13,000 bases of DNA from an uncultured Propionibacteriaceae bacterium (GCA_938012815.1 CALLVV010000067.1:1-13000); one strand, 5' to 3'. Positions 1 to 7,962 are shown, counted from the stretch's first letter. Made by a program: numbers and translations. The notes: generated by a model from the letters alone, not told the origin.

Positions 1-1692
1 GCCCGCCTCCCCCGGAACGTGCAGGGCCTCACGGTAGGCGACGAGGCGCTCGCGAATCTCGGCGAGTCGCCGGCGCAGCGCGTCCGGCTGTGCAGTGCTA
101 TCGCCACCACCACCGTCGTCGCCGTCATCGCGACCCGCGCGGAACCCGAGATCAGCGAGGAACTCTCTTCGGCGTTGCGCGAGGTGCGCGACGTCCCGGT
201 CTCCGTGTTGTCCGCGAATCCGGTGCTCGACGCCCCGTCGGTCGGCCAGCACTTCGAGGCGGTCGGCGCGACGCTGTGGCGCGGCAAACCGGAGAGCCTG
301 AACCGCGAGGCGCTGACGACGATCATCGCGGGCATGAGCCTGCCGAACCTGCTGCCACGCCTCCAGAAGGAGGCCACGGTCATCGTCCCCGCCGACCGGC
401 TCGACCTGCTGCCCGCGCTCATCATGGCGCACCGCTCCGCCACCTACGGTCCCCTGGCGTCGCTGCTGCTGACGGGGGGCTTCGAGATCCCGGAGGCGGT
501 CGCGACGCTGCTCAGCGATTCCGAGGTCGACCTGCCCATCGGCGCCACCAACAACGACACCTTCCCCACCGCGATCGCGCTGCGGGAGGTCAGCGGGGTG
601 GCCACCAGTTCGCCGCGGAAGGTTGAGCTGGCGCGCGCCCTGTTCGACCGGCACGTCGACGAGGAGGCGTTGCTGGCCGCCATCGAGCTGCCGCGCGCCG
701 AGATCCGCACCCCAAGCATGTTCGAGCACCAGCTGATGCAGATGGCCCGCAGGGACCTGAAACGGATCGTGCTGCCCGAATCCACCGACGACCGGGTGCT
801 GACCGCCGCCGACGTGGTGCTGAAACGTCACATCGCGGAGATCACCCTCCTCGGCGACCCGGGTGCCGTCTCCCGCCGCGCTGCGGAGCTGGGCCTCAAC
901 CTGACCAAGGCCACCGTCGTCGACCCCAAGGACCCGGAGCTGCTGGAGAAGTTCGCCGCCGAGTACGCGAAACTGCGCGCCCACAAGGGGGTCACCCTGG
1001 AGGCTGCCCGCGAGAAGCTGGCGGACCTGTCCTACTTCGGCACGATGATGGTGCACCTCGGCATGGCGGACGGCATGGTCTCGGGCGCGGTGAACACCAC
1101 CGCCAACACCATCCGCCCGTCGCTGGAATTCGTGAAGACCAAGCCGGGTGTCTCGGTGGTCTCCGGTTCCTTCCTGATGGCGATGAGCAACCGCGTGGTG
1201 GTCTACGCCGACTGCGCCGTCAACCCCGACCCGACGCCCGCGCAGCTCGCGGACATCGCGATCTCCTCGGCGCAGACCGCCGTCAGCTTCGGTATCGAAC
1301 CGCGCATCGCGATGCTGTCCTACTCGACGGGCACCTCCGGTTTCGGCGCCGACGTCGACAAGGTGCGCGAGGCCACCGACCTCGTTCGCGAGAAGGCTCC
1401 CGACCTCAAGGTGGAGGGCCCGATCCAGTTCGACGCGGCCGTCGACGAGGTGGTGGCTGCGAAGAAGATGCCGGGCTCGGAGGTCGCGGGACGCGCAACG
1501 GTGTTCATCTTCCCGGACCTCAACACCGGCAACAACACCTACAAGGCCGTGCAGCGCACCTCCGGTGCGGTGGCCATCGGCCCCGTTCTCCAAGGGCTCC
1601 GCAAGCCCGTCAACGACCTGTCCCGCGGCGCACTGGTGGATGACATCGTCTCGACGATCACCATCACCGCCATCCAGGCCCAGACGGACTAA
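1..1692 (+). CDS. pta: Phosphate acetyltransferase, 3' part (5' end outside window)
   Basis: Transfers acetyl between CoA and phosphate (acetyl-CoA + Pi = acetyl phosphate + CoA) in the cytoplasm, the first step of the acetate pathway completed by the next gene. The frame is open from base 1 with no stop, so the gene starts upstream; the GTG at 19 is only an internal codon. The 563 visible residues hold the end of an N-terminal P-loop-like region, a DRTGG-type middle domain (roughly nt 230-600, including LPRLQKEATVIVPADR) and the catalytic PTA/PTB domain from about nt 718 (MFEHQLMQMARRDLKRIVLPES). The domain carries the family motif SYSTGTSGFGADV at about nt 1318-1356 and FPDLNTGNNTYK near the C terminus. 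This is the long multidomain Pta (about 700 residues in E. coli), so roughly 120-150 residues are missing. TAA stop at 1690. It lies 59 nt before ackA, probably in the same transcript. Confidence 0.95.
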   Translation, partial: ARLPRNVQGLTVGDEALANLGESPAQRVRLCSAIATTTVVAVIATRAEPEISEELSSALREVRDVPVSVLSANPVLDAPSVGQHFEAVGATLWRGKPESLNREALTTIIAGMSLPNLLPRLQKEATVIVPADRLDLLPALIMAHRSATYGPLASLLLTGGFEIPEAVATLLSDSEVDLPIGATNNDTFPTAIALREVSGVATSSPRKVELARALFDRHVDEEALLAAIELPRAEIRTPSMFEHQLMQMARRDLKRIVLPESTDDRVLTAADVVLKRHIAEITLLGDPGAVSRRAAELGLNLTKATVVDPKDPELLEKFAAEYAKLRAHKGVTLEAAREKLADLSYFGTMMVHLGMADGMVSGAVNTTANTIRPSLEFVKTKPGVSVVSGSFLMAMSNRVVVYADCAVNPDPTPAQLADIAISSAQTAVSFGIEPRIAMLSYSTGTSGFGADVDKVREATDLVREKAPDLKVEGPIQFDAAVDEVVAAKKMPGSEVAGRATVFIFPDLNTGNNTYKAVQRTSGAVAIGPVLQGLRKPVNDLSRGALVDDIVSTITITAIQAQTD

Positions 1693-1751
1693 AGACCGCA
1701 TCGCCCTGAAGTCCTGAACCCTGTCCGAACCGATCCCCAAGGAAAATACCC

Positions 1752-2936
1752 GTGTCCAGTCACATCCTGCTGCTCAACTGCGGCTCCTCGTCCATGAAGT
1801 ACCAGCTCTTCGACCCGGAGACGCAGAGCCCCTTGGCGGTCGGCATCGTCGAGCGGATCGGGCAGGACGTCGGGAAGCTGAAGCACGAGGTCGGCGGGCA
1901 GGAATTCGTCGAGGAACAGCCTTTCCCCGACCACACCGCCTCGTTCGCCGCCGTCGTCGCGGCCTTCGGGAAACACGGGCCGTCCCTCGACGGGGTGCGG
2001 GCCGTCGGTCACCGCACCGTCCACGGCGGCTCCACCTTCCAGGAGTCCACGCTCATCACCGACGAGGTGATCGCGAAACTGGTGGAACTGCAGGCCCTGG
2101 CGCCACTGCACAACCCCCCGGGGATCGCGGGCATCAAGGCCGCGATGGCGCTGCTGCCCGACGTGCCGCACGTCGCGATCTTCGACACCGCCTTCTTCGC
2201 GACGCTACCCGCCGAGGCCTACACCTACGCCATCGACAAGGAGGTCGCGAGGAAGTACGAGTTGCGCCGCTACGGCTTCCACGGCACCTCACACTCGTAC
2301 GTGTCGAAGAAGACCGCAGAAGTGCTGGGGCGTCCCGCCGAGGAGCTGAAGGTCATCGTCTGCCACCTCGGCAACGGCGCCTCCATCTCGGCGGTCGACG
2401 GTGGTCGCGCGGTGGAGACGTCGATGGGCCTGACCCCGCTGCAGGGGCTCGTGATGGGAACCCGCTCCGGTGACATCGACCCGGGTATCTTCAAGTTCCT
2501 CTCCGACAAGGGCTATTCCATCGACGAGATCGACACTCTGCTGAACAAGCAGTCCGGCATGGGCGGCATGTGTGGCCACACCGACATGCGCGACGTCGAG
2601 GCCCGGATCGATGCGGGCGACGCCGACGCGCGCCTGGCGATGGATGTCTACATCCACCGCCTGATCAGCTACATCGGCGCCTACATCGCGGTGCTGGGAG
2701 GGGTGGACGCGGTGGTGTTCACCGCGGGCATCGGCGAGAACGCCTCCCTCGTGCGCCGCGAGGCCTCCAACCGGCTGCGTCACCTCGGCCTGGTCATCGA
2801 CGAGGAGAAGAACGCGGTGCGCGCCAAGGAGCCGCGCGTGATCTCCACCCCCGACTCCCCCGTCACGATTCTCGTGGTCCCCACCAACGAGGAACTGGCC
2901 ATGGCCCAGGACACCCTGCGCATCATAGGAGAGTGA
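1752..2936 (+). CDS. ackA: Acetate kinase
   Basis: Converts acetyl phosphate and ADP to acetate and ATP, or runs in reverse for acetate uptake, in the cytoplasm. The 394-residue length is typical of the family. Visible motifs are the N-terminal phosphate-binding LLLNCGSSSMKY (N9), GHRTVHGG (R88), FDTAF (D145), RRYGFHGTSH (H177), HLGNG (205-209) and GTRSGDIDP (R238). These match the substrate-binding and catalytic Asn, Arg, Asp, His and Arg of characterised acetate kinases. A late TNEE (379-381) fits the metal-binding Glu. The start is GTG at 1752, chosen because AAGGAAA at 1739-1745 lies six bases upstream as a Shine-Dalgarno and the N terminus aligns with the family. It follows pta and ends just before a strong hairpin, so pta-ackA looks like a complete transcription unit. 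Confidence 0.97.
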   Translation: MSSHILLLNCGSSSMKYQLFDPETQSPLAVGIVERIGQDVGKLKHEVGGQEFVEEQPFPDHTASFAAVVAAFGKHGPSLDGVRAVGHRTVHGGSTFQESTLITDEVIAKLVELQALAPLHNPPGIAGIKAAMALLPDVPHVAIFDTAFFATLPAEAYTYAIDKEVARKYELRRYGFHGTSHSYVSKKTAEVLGRPAEELKVIVCHLGNGASISAVDGGRAVETSMGLTPLQGLVMGTRSGDIDPGIFKFLSDKGYSIDEIDTLLNKQSGMGGMCGHTDMRDVEARIDAGDADARLAMDVYIHRLISYIGAYIAVLGGVDAVVFTAGIGENASLVRREASNRLRHLGLVIDEEKNAVRAKEPRVISTPDSPVTILVVPTNEELAMAQDTLRIIGE

Positions 2937-2950
2937 GGCACCGACCCTCA

Positions 2951-2985
2951 CGGTGGGCGCCGACCTGCGAGGTCGGCGCCCACCG
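2951..2985 (+). terminator. Hairpin terminator of the pta-ackA unit
   Basis: A perfect 15-bp inverted repeat (2951-2965 with 2971-2985) around a five-base TGCGA loop begins 14 bases after the ackA stop. The stem is very GC-rich (CGGTGGGCGCCGACC) and is followed by GCTGTTCTTCC, which has only a weak T-tract. This is common for intrinsic terminators in high-GC Gram-positives. Because the stem is symmetrical it could also stop transcription from the other strand. Confidence 0.85.
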
Positions 2986-3254
2986 CTGTTCTTCCGGCTG
3001 GGTTGGGCCGGGAGCCACTATCGACCATCATGGAGGATGCTCACCGGTCACCGAGCTCCGAGATTCCCCCACTATACGGTCCGGCTGCCGGGCTCTGCCG
3101 GGTTTGCAACCAACGCTCCGGTCCCGCCCGGGCGAGCACCCCGGGTGGAGGCCTCGAACGACACTCCGGCCCTGCCTTGCGAGCTAACTTTGGGACGTAT
3201 TTGCCTGTATTCTGGCCGACACTTCCCCAAACTTTTGTTAATGGAGGTCCGGGC
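2986..3254. other. Gene-free stretch between ackA terminator and nucleotidase gene
   Basis: Together with the terminator this is a 318-base gap. Two overlapping open frames cross it on the + strand, but neither resembles a protein and both lack a good ribosome site. The part near 3180-3240 is more AT-rich than its surroundings, as expected for a promoter region. I see no tRNA, riboswitch or convincing small ORF here. Confidence 0.5.
3185..3213 (+). promoter_or_regulatory. Possible promoter of the nucleotidase gene
   Basis: TATTCT at 3208-3213 fits the TAnnnT form of an actinobacterial -10 box and is preceded directly by TG. Seventeen bases upstream is TAACTT, a poor -35. Transcription would start near 3220 and give a leader of about 35 bases with a Shine-Dalgarno (GGAGG, 3243-3247). 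The call rests on a weak motif and its position. Confidence 0.3.
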
Positions 3255-4235
3255 ATGACCTTGCTGACCATCGGCGTGGCGAGCAGCGCGCTGTTCGACC
3301 TGACCGAGTCGGATCATGTGTTCCGGGAGCAGGGCGTCACCGCCTATCGCGAGTACCAGGAGAAGCACCTGGACCAGCCGTTGCCGCCCGGACCCGCGCT
3401 GCCGTTCATCCGCCGTCTCCTCGGACTCAACGAGGTGCTGGCCGAGGCGGTGGACGTGATCGTGCTGTCCCGCAACAGCGCCGAGTCCGGGCTGAGGGTG
3501 ATGCGTTCCATCAGCTCGGCCGGGCTGCCGATCACCCGGGCGGCCTTCCGGGATGGGCGCCCCGCCTTCGAGTTCATGCCCGCGCTGGAGATGTCGTTGT
3601 TCCTGTCGGCCAATCACGACGACGTCTCCGAGGCCCTGGCGGGCGGACACCCTGCGGGCACGGTGCTGCGCGGCAGTTCGATGCCCGAGGTGGGCAGGGA
3701 ACTGCGGATAGCCTTCGACTTCGACGGCGTCCTGGCCGACGACTCCTCGGAACGCGTATTTCGCCAGGAGGGCCCGGGACGCTACGCCCTGCGTGAGGCC
3801 GAGTTGGTTGACATCCCTCTCTCCCCCGGCCCCCTGGCCCCCTTCTTGGCGGGCCTGAACCGGATCCAGGAGGAGGAGGCGACGCTGAAGTCGCGGGATT
3901 CCGGATACGAGCCGCGGCTGCGCATCTCACTGGTGACCGCCCGCTCGGCGCCCGCGCACGAACGCGCCGTGAACAGTCTCCGCGCCTGGGGGCTCAAGGT
4001 GGACGACGCCTTCTTCCTCGGCGGCCTGCCGAAGGCCCCCGTCCTGGAAGCGCTGAGCCCCCACGTGTTCTTCGACGACCAACGCCAGCACCTGGACCGG
4101 GCACTGCGCACCCCGTCGGTACACGTCCCCTTCGGGGTGGCGAACGAGACCGACGCCGCTCCCGCGCCGGTCCCCGAGGCACCGCGCCGCGCCCGCCGCG
4201 CCGCCCCGGAGGAAGTCCTCGACATCACCGCCTGA
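3255..4235 (+). CDS. 5'-nucleotidase, cytosolic NT5C1-like family
   Basis: Predicted cytoplasmic HAD-fold phosphatase that releases phosphate from nucleoside 5'-monophosphates; AMP is the main substrate of the animal cytosolic IA enzymes. The 326 residues resemble human NT5C1A closely by eye. Matches are DVIVLSRNSAESG (67-79), the catalytic loop RIAFDFDGVLADDSSERV (151-168, nucleophile pair D155/D157), LVTARSA (226-232), LRAWGLKVDDAFFLGGLPK (242-260, K260) and HVFFDDQ (270-276, metal-binding D274/D275), then HVPFG. The tail after about 295 is a low-complexity Ala/Pro/Arg segment. The start is ATG 3255 because GGAGG lies seven bases upstream and MTLLTIGVASSALFDL fits the family start. The frame stays open to an ATG at 3003, but that extension has no family resemblance. 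It stands alone between a terminator and the next promoter. Substrate preference cannot be read from sequence. Confidence 0.88.
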   Translation: MTLLTIGVASSALFDLTESDHVFREQGVTAYREYQEKHLDQPLPPGPALPFIRRLLGLNEVLAEAVDVIVLSRNSAESGLRVMRSISSAGLPITRAAFRDGRPAFEFMPALEMSLFLSANHDDVSEALAGGHPAGTVLRGSSMPEVGRELRIAFDFDGVLADDSSERVFRQEGPGRYALREAELVDIPLSPGPLAPFLAGLNRIQEEEATLKSRDSGYEPRLRISLVTARSAPAHERAVNSLRAWGLKVDDAFFLGGLPKAPVLEALSPHVFFDDQRQHLDRALRTPSVHVPFGVANETDAAPAPVPEAPRRARRAAPEEVLDITA

Positions 4236-4336
4236 GGGGCCACCGGGCGGGCAGGGAAAACGACAAGGCGAACGTCCCCCGCTTGTGGGAACCCGACTAG
4301 GCCCGTGGCATAGCGTTCATCGCCCCCGTGGCGCAC

Positions 4337-4366
4337 TTTCCACCGCCTGCCCGGGCGGGATAGCGT
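4337..4366 (+). promoter_or_regulatory. Putative leaderless promoter of the SDR-plsC-agpS operon
   Basis: TAGCGT at 4361-4366 fits the TAnnnT -10 consensus. TTTCCA at 4337-4342, 18 bases upstream, matches four of six -35 positions. Only six bases (TGCCCC) separate the -10 box from the ATG at 4373, so transcription would begin at or next to the start codon, and no Shine-Dalgarno is present. The same TAGCGT occurs 50 bases earlier (4311-4316), which could be a second weak box. Confidence 0.5.
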
Positions 4367-4372
4367 TGCCCC

Positions 4373-5149
4373 ATGGCACGAGCACTGATCACGGGCGCGA
4401 CCGCCGGCATAGGCAACGCCTTCGCCAAGGAACTGGCCGCCCGAGGAACCGACCTGGTGCTCGTCGCCCGGGACCACGACCGCCTCGAAACCATCGCAGC
4501 GGAGTTGTCGGAGGTGCACGGAATCGAGGCGGAGGTGCTGCCCGCCGACCTGTCCGCCCGCGACGACGTGATGAGGGTTGCGCAACGGCTCGAATCCGAG
4601 GCCGAGCCCGTCGACATGCTCGTCAACAACGCCGGGTTCGGGTTGCACGCCTCACTGGTCGACGCCTCCCAGATCGAACTCCACGAACGCGCCATGGACG
4701 TGATGTGCCTGGCGATGCTGATCCTCGGCGGCGCCGCGGGCCGGGCCATGAAAGCACGGGGCCGGGGCCGGATCATCAACGTCGCCTCCACCTCGGGCGC
4801 GATCTTCACCGGCAACTATTCCGCCATCAAGGCGTGGGCGCGCACCTGGTCGACGGGCCTGGCGCTGGAACTCAGCGGCACCGGGGTCACGGTGACGACG
4901 CTGATGCCCGGCTGGGTGCGCACCGAGTTTCACCAGCGCGCGGGGATCAGCGCCACGAGCCTGCCGTCGTTCGTGTGGATCGACGCCGGCAACCTGGTCA
5001 GGCAGTGCCTGCGGGACGTCGAGAAGGGCCGCATCGAATCGGTCCCGACGAAACGCTGGAAGGCGTCGCTGTTCATCGCGGATCACGGACCCCGGAGATT
5101 CGTCCGATGGTTCTCCCGCAAGCTGTCCGCTAGCAGAAGGAAGCGCTGA
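4373..5149 (+). CDS. Short-chain dehydrogenase/reductase (SDR), NAD(P)-dependent
   Basis: A classical single-domain SDR of 258 residues, cytoplasmic or membrane-associated. The Rossmann cofactor loop is TGATAGIG (7-14), the structural motif NNAG is at 85-88, the catalytic Ser is S139 in NVASTSG, and YSAIK supplies Y149 and K153. The gap from S139 to Y149 is ten residues, shorter than the usual 13, which I recall from a common actinobacterial SDR subgroup. PGWVRTEF follows the active site, as usual. The C-terminal 40 residues are basic with aromatic residues (RRFVRWFSRK), possibly a membrane-contact tail. It is the first gene of a three-gene operon, three bases before plsC. The context suggests a lipid substrate, perhaps acyl- or alkyl-DHAP (as for animal DHRS7B) or a fatty aldehyde. 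That is inference; sequence alone gives only the SDR class. Confidence 0.85.
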   Translation: MARALITGATAGIGNAFAKELAARGTDLVLVARDHDRLETIAAELSEVHGIEAEVLPADLSARDDVMRVAQRLESEAEPVDMLVNNAGFGLHASLVDASQIELHERAMDVMCLAMLILGGAAGRAMKARGRGRIINVASTSGAIFTGNYSAIKAWARTWSTGLALELSGTGVTVTTLMPGWVRTEFHQRAGISATSLPSFVWIDAGNLVRQCLRDVEKGRIESVPTKRWKASLFIADHGPRRFVRWFSRKLSASRRKR

Positions 5150-5152
5150 GAC

Positions 5153-5971
5153 ATGGCGAAGGTCCCGAAACCGGGCAAGCACGCCTCCAAACTGAATGCA
5201 TCCACCCGCCAGGCTGCGCAGATGCTGCTGCTGAAACCGACGATGTGGCGGCTGTTGCGCGTCCACGTCCACGGCAAGGCGAACCTGGAGGGCCTGGAGG
5301 CGCCCTGCGTGGTGTTTGCCAACCACTCCTCCCACCTGGACACCCCCCTGATCTACGGGGCATTGCCGAACCGGATCTCGAAGTACCTGGCGGCGGGTGC
5401 GGCGCGCGACTACTTCTACGACAAGTGGTGGAAGGCCGGGCCGATGTCGCTGTTCTTCAACGGCTACCCCATCGACCGGGGCAAGGACAAGGAATCGAAG
5501 AAGCGCAACGTCAGGGGCATGTCGGCGGCGCTCCTCGACGCCGGGGTGCCGCTGCTGATCTACCCGGAGGGGTCGCGTTCCCGCACGGGCGCGATGGGCC
5601 CGTTCAAACCGGGCGTGGCGGCGCTGTGCATCCCCCGGCAGATCCCCGCCGTCCCGATCGCCCTGATCGGCGCCCATGCCGCCTGGCCGAGCAGTCAGAA
5701 GCACCTCCCCAAGGGACGTCCCGTGGTGCACGTCGTCATCGGGCGACCGCTGATGCCGCTGCCCGGAGAGATCGCCCACGAGTTCAACGAGCGGATGCGC
5801 CGCCAGGTGCTTGAGCTCCACGACACCACGGCCCGCGCCTACGGGGCCAGGACCCTCGACGAGTACGCCCGCACAGCCGCCATCGAGAAGGCGGCGAAAA
5901 CCGAGATCACCGCCCTGGCAGAGGATGCCCGGGCCCGCGCCGACCAGCAGGACCACCAGGAGGACCAATGA
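5153..5971 (+). CDS. PlsC-family lysophospholipid/glycerol-phosphate acyltransferase
   Basis: Transfers a fatty acyl group to a glycerophosphate-type acceptor at the membrane. In 272 residues it shows the acyltransferase blocks in order: FANHSSHLD (H58 and D63 of the HX4D catalytic motif), a block II region ending FFNGYPIDRG (101-110), IYPEGSRSRTG (136-146, E139) and VPIAL (167-171). There is no clear signal peptide. The N terminus is basic (MAKVPKPGKH) and the last 35 residues are charged, rich in Ala, Glu, Asp and Gln. ATG 5153 follows GAAGGAAG at about 5136-5144 and lies three bases after the SDR stop. The stop overlaps the next start (ATGA), indicating translational coupling. It could be a general 1-acylglycerol-3-phosphate acyltransferase. 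Its place beside an alkyl-DHAP-synthase-like gene makes DHAP or an alkyl-glycerol-3-phosphate possible acceptors. Confidence 0.88.
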   Translation: MAKVPKPGKHASKLNASTRQAAQMLLLKPTMWRLLRVHVHGKANLEGLEAPCVVFANHSSHLDTPLIYGALPNRISKYLAAGAARDYFYDKWWKAGPMSLFFNGYPIDRGKDKESKKRNVRGMSAALLDAGVPLLIYPEGSRSRTGAMGPFKPGVAALCIPRQIPAVPIALIGAHAAWPSSQKHLPKGRPVVHVVIGRPLMPLPGEIAHEFNERMRRQVLELHDTTARAYGARTLDEYARTAAIEKAAKTEITALAEDARARADQQDHQEDQ

Positions 5972-7674
5972 TCAAAGGCGTCAAACAGCACAAATGGTGG
6001 GGTTGGGGCGAGGAAGGCCGCTCGTACCAGCACGACGACAAACCGAAGTTCGCCCCCTTCGTGAAGAAACTGGTCGGCGTCGACATCAACGCACCCGTCG
6101 CCCCGCTCCCGAAGCTCTCGGATCTGGACGTGCCGCCGTCACGACTGGGCACGGAGCTGAGCGATGCCCTGACCGGGATCTCCGGCGCCGAGTACGTGCA
6201 CTCCGACGACGAAACCCGAGTCATCCACGGCTTCGGGAAGGGGGTCCGCGACCTGATGCGGGTGCGCGCCGGGGACTTCGGCCGGCTGCCCGACGTGGTG
6301 GTCTATCCCGCCAACGAGGACGAGGTGGCGCGGATCGTCGACGCGGTGGTGGCGGCCGACGCGGTCGTGATCCCGTTCGGCGGCGGCTCCAACATCGTCG
6401 CTTCCCTGGAAGCCGAACCCGGTGAGCAGCGACAGGTGGTCTCGGTGAACCTGGGCCGGATGAACCGGGTTCTCGCCATCGACGAACAGTCAGGGCTGGC
6501 CCACATCCAGGCGGGCGTGTTCGGGCCCGCCATGGAGGAACAGCTCCAGGCCCGCGGTTGGACGATGGGGCACCATCCCGACTCGTTCGTGTGGTCGACG
6601 CTGGGCGGGTGGATCGCGACCCGCAGCTCCGGCATGCAGTCCGACAAGTACGGCGACATAGCCGACATCTGCCGTGGCCTGCGCATGGTGATGCCCGGCC
6701 AGATCCTGTCGCTGCGGCCGCTGCCGTCGACGTCCTCCGGTCCGAGCGTGCGCGAGATGGTGCTGGGTTCGGAGGGACGCCTGGGAATCATCACATCCGC
6801 GTGGGTGAACGTGCACCGCATCCCGGAGGTGCGGGAGATCCAGGCCTACTTCTTCTCCACCTACGAAGACGGATTGAAGGCGTGCGAGCAGATCGTCTCC
6901 TCCGACGCCTCCGTCATGATGGCCCGCGTCTCGGACGCCATCGAGACGCAGTACATCATGGCCAACGGTAAACGCTCCTCGAAGCTGTCGTCGATACTCA
7001 GCAAGGGCGTCGAGAAGATCATGCTGGCCAAGGGCTGGGACCTGGAGCGAATCGCCATGGCCTTCATAGGTTTCGAGGGCTCGGCGAACCACGTCAACTA
7101 CGAGAAGGGGCTCGTCAGCAAGATCGTGCGCGCCAACGGCGGGCTGGGGGTCGGCAAGGGGCCGGGCACCCTCTACGACCAGAAGAAGTACGACACCCCC
7201 TACATCCGCGACTTCATGCTGGACCACGGCATGATCTGCGACGTCTCCGAGACCTCCACTCCGTGGCGCTACGCAGCCGAGATCCACACCAGAACCGTCG
7301 CCGCCGCCCTGAAGGCCATGGAGGAAAGAGGCGTCAAGGGAACGGTGTTCTGCCACCTGTCGCACTCCTACCACTCGGGCGCCTGCCAGTACTTCACCTT
7401 CGCCATAGCCGACGACTCCGACGACGCCATGGAAACCTACGACGCCGTCAAACGGGCCATCCAGCAGTCGTTCATGGACTGCCACGGAACGGTCTCGCAC
7501 CACCACGGGGTCGGTGAGGAACACTCCCCCTGGATGGATCAGGACATCTCCCCGGCGGGCGTTTTCATCCAGCGGACCCTGTTCGAGGGCGTCGACCCGG
7601 GTCGCAACCTGAATCCCGGCAAGATCGTCCACGATGGCAGGCCGGGCGTCTCATCGAACTCCCGAGACGCCTGA
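5968..7674 (+). CDS. FAD-binding oxidase, alkyl-DHAP synthase (AGPS) family
   Basis: Resembles alkylglycerone-phosphate synthase, the flavoenzyme that exchanges the acyl chain of acyl-DHAP for a fatty alcohol to form the ether bond. The 568 residues begin with the typical HKWWGWGEEG. The FAD-binding PCMH-type domain spans about 105-285, with PDVVVYP, IPFGGGSNIV (135-144), TMGHHPDS, STLGGWIATRSSGM (210-223) and LGSEGRLGI (266-274). The C-terminal cap has ARVSD (R320), YIRDFMLDHG (R414), HLSHSYHSGACQYF (Y468) and SHHHGVG (H511-H513). These correspond by eye to the human AGPS active-site Arg, Tyr and triple His, so all key residues appear present. AGGAGG (5958-5963) lies just before ATG 5968 inside the end of plsC; the genes overlap by four bases. 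Actinobacterial homologues are often annotated AgpS without proof of ether-lipid synthesis, so the reaction is likely but unproven. Confidence 0.87.
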   Translation: MIKGVKQHKWWGWGEEGRSYQHDDKPKFAPFVKKLVGVDINAPVAPLPKLSDLDVPPSRLGTELSDALTGISGAEYVHSDDETRVIHGFGKGVRDLMRVRAGDFGRLPDVVVYPANEDEVARIVDAVVAADAVVIPFGGGSNIVASLEAEPGEQRQVVSVNLGRMNRVLAIDEQSGLAHIQAGVFGPAMEEQLQARGWTMGHHPDSFVWSTLGGWIATRSSGMQSDKYGDIADICRGLRMVMPGQILSLRPLPSTSSGPSVREMVLGSEGRLGIITSAWVNVHRIPEVREIQAYFFSTYEDGLKACEQIVSSDASVMMARVSDAIETQYIMANGKRSSKLSSILSKGVEKIMLAKGWDLERIAMAFIGFEGSANHVNYEKGLVSKIVRANGGLGVGKGPGTLYDQKKYDTPYIRDFMLDHGMICDVSETSTPWRYAAEIHTRTVAAALKAMEERGVKGTVFCHLSHSYHSGACQYFTFAIADDSDDAMETYDAVKRAIQQSFMDCHGTVSHHHGVGEEHSPWMDQDISPAGVFIQRTLFEGVDPGRNLNPGKIVHDGRPGVSSNSRDA

Positions 7675-7679
7675 GGCCA

Positions 7680-7708
7680 CAACCGACTTCCCCGCCCCAA
7701 GCCGGTTG
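7680..7708 (+). terminator. Terminator-like hairpin after the SDR-plsC-agpS operon
   Basis: CAACCGACTT (7680-7689) can pair with AAGCCGGTTG (7699-7708) at nine of ten positions around a nine-base C-rich loop. It starts five bases after the agpS stop. No T-tract follows, so its efficiency is uncertain, but the position fits transcription ending here. Confidence 0.45.
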
Positions 7709-7769
7709 CGCCAGCACGTGAGCGAAGCGAACGGCTGAGTCGACACCACCCCGCGGCCGAAAAGCAGAC

Positions 7770-7962
7770 CCGACCACAAGCCCCGAGTCCCGTTCGCCCT
7801 CGTCGGGGGACAGCAGCCCTCTGGAGAACCTGGTTGGCCACGGCGTGGGTCAGTTCGTCCTCGGTGGCATCGCGGGCGTGGTCGACCAGGCTGGAGGCCG
7901 ACGGCAGCCGCGAGGACTTCCCGATCACGGGGCGGTCCCCCACGCGAGGAAAACACCGTCAT
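7770..7962 (-). pseudogene. Possible frameshifted remnant of an unrecognised gene
   Basis: On the minus strand about 40 codons read downward from 7943 (VIGKSSRLPSASSLVDHARD, then ATEDELTHAVANQV) have the high third-position GC of a real gene. After about 7828 this codon pattern is lost in that frame but continues in the +1 frame (FSRGLLSPDEGERDSGLVVG) to about 7770. An ATG at 7962 precedes the segment in a third frame and would join it if the run of five C at 7937-7941 had one base fewer. This suggests a decayed gene or sequence errors. I do not recognise the protein. The codon-use argument was made by eye. Confidence 0.3.

Noticed and set aside
19..21. GTG at base 19 as the start of pta
   Set aside because: The frame is open to the window edge and the multidomain Pta family needs well over 100 more N-terminal residues, so the true start is outside the window.
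3003..3254. Upstream extension of the nucleotidase frame to an ATG at 3003
   Set aside because: The extra 84 codons have no family match or ribosome site, whereas ATG 3255 has GGAGG at the right distance and a family-like N terminus.
4652..5968. 438-codon open frame on the minus strand
   Set aside because: It lies antisense to the SDR and plsC genes, has no family resemblance, and is the expected by-product of high third-position GC on the opposite strand.
6490..7632. 380-codon minus-strand open frame opposite the AGPS-like gene
   Set aside because: The composition is rich in Gly, Val, His and Asp without motifs, and it fully mirrors a well-supported gene on the other strand.
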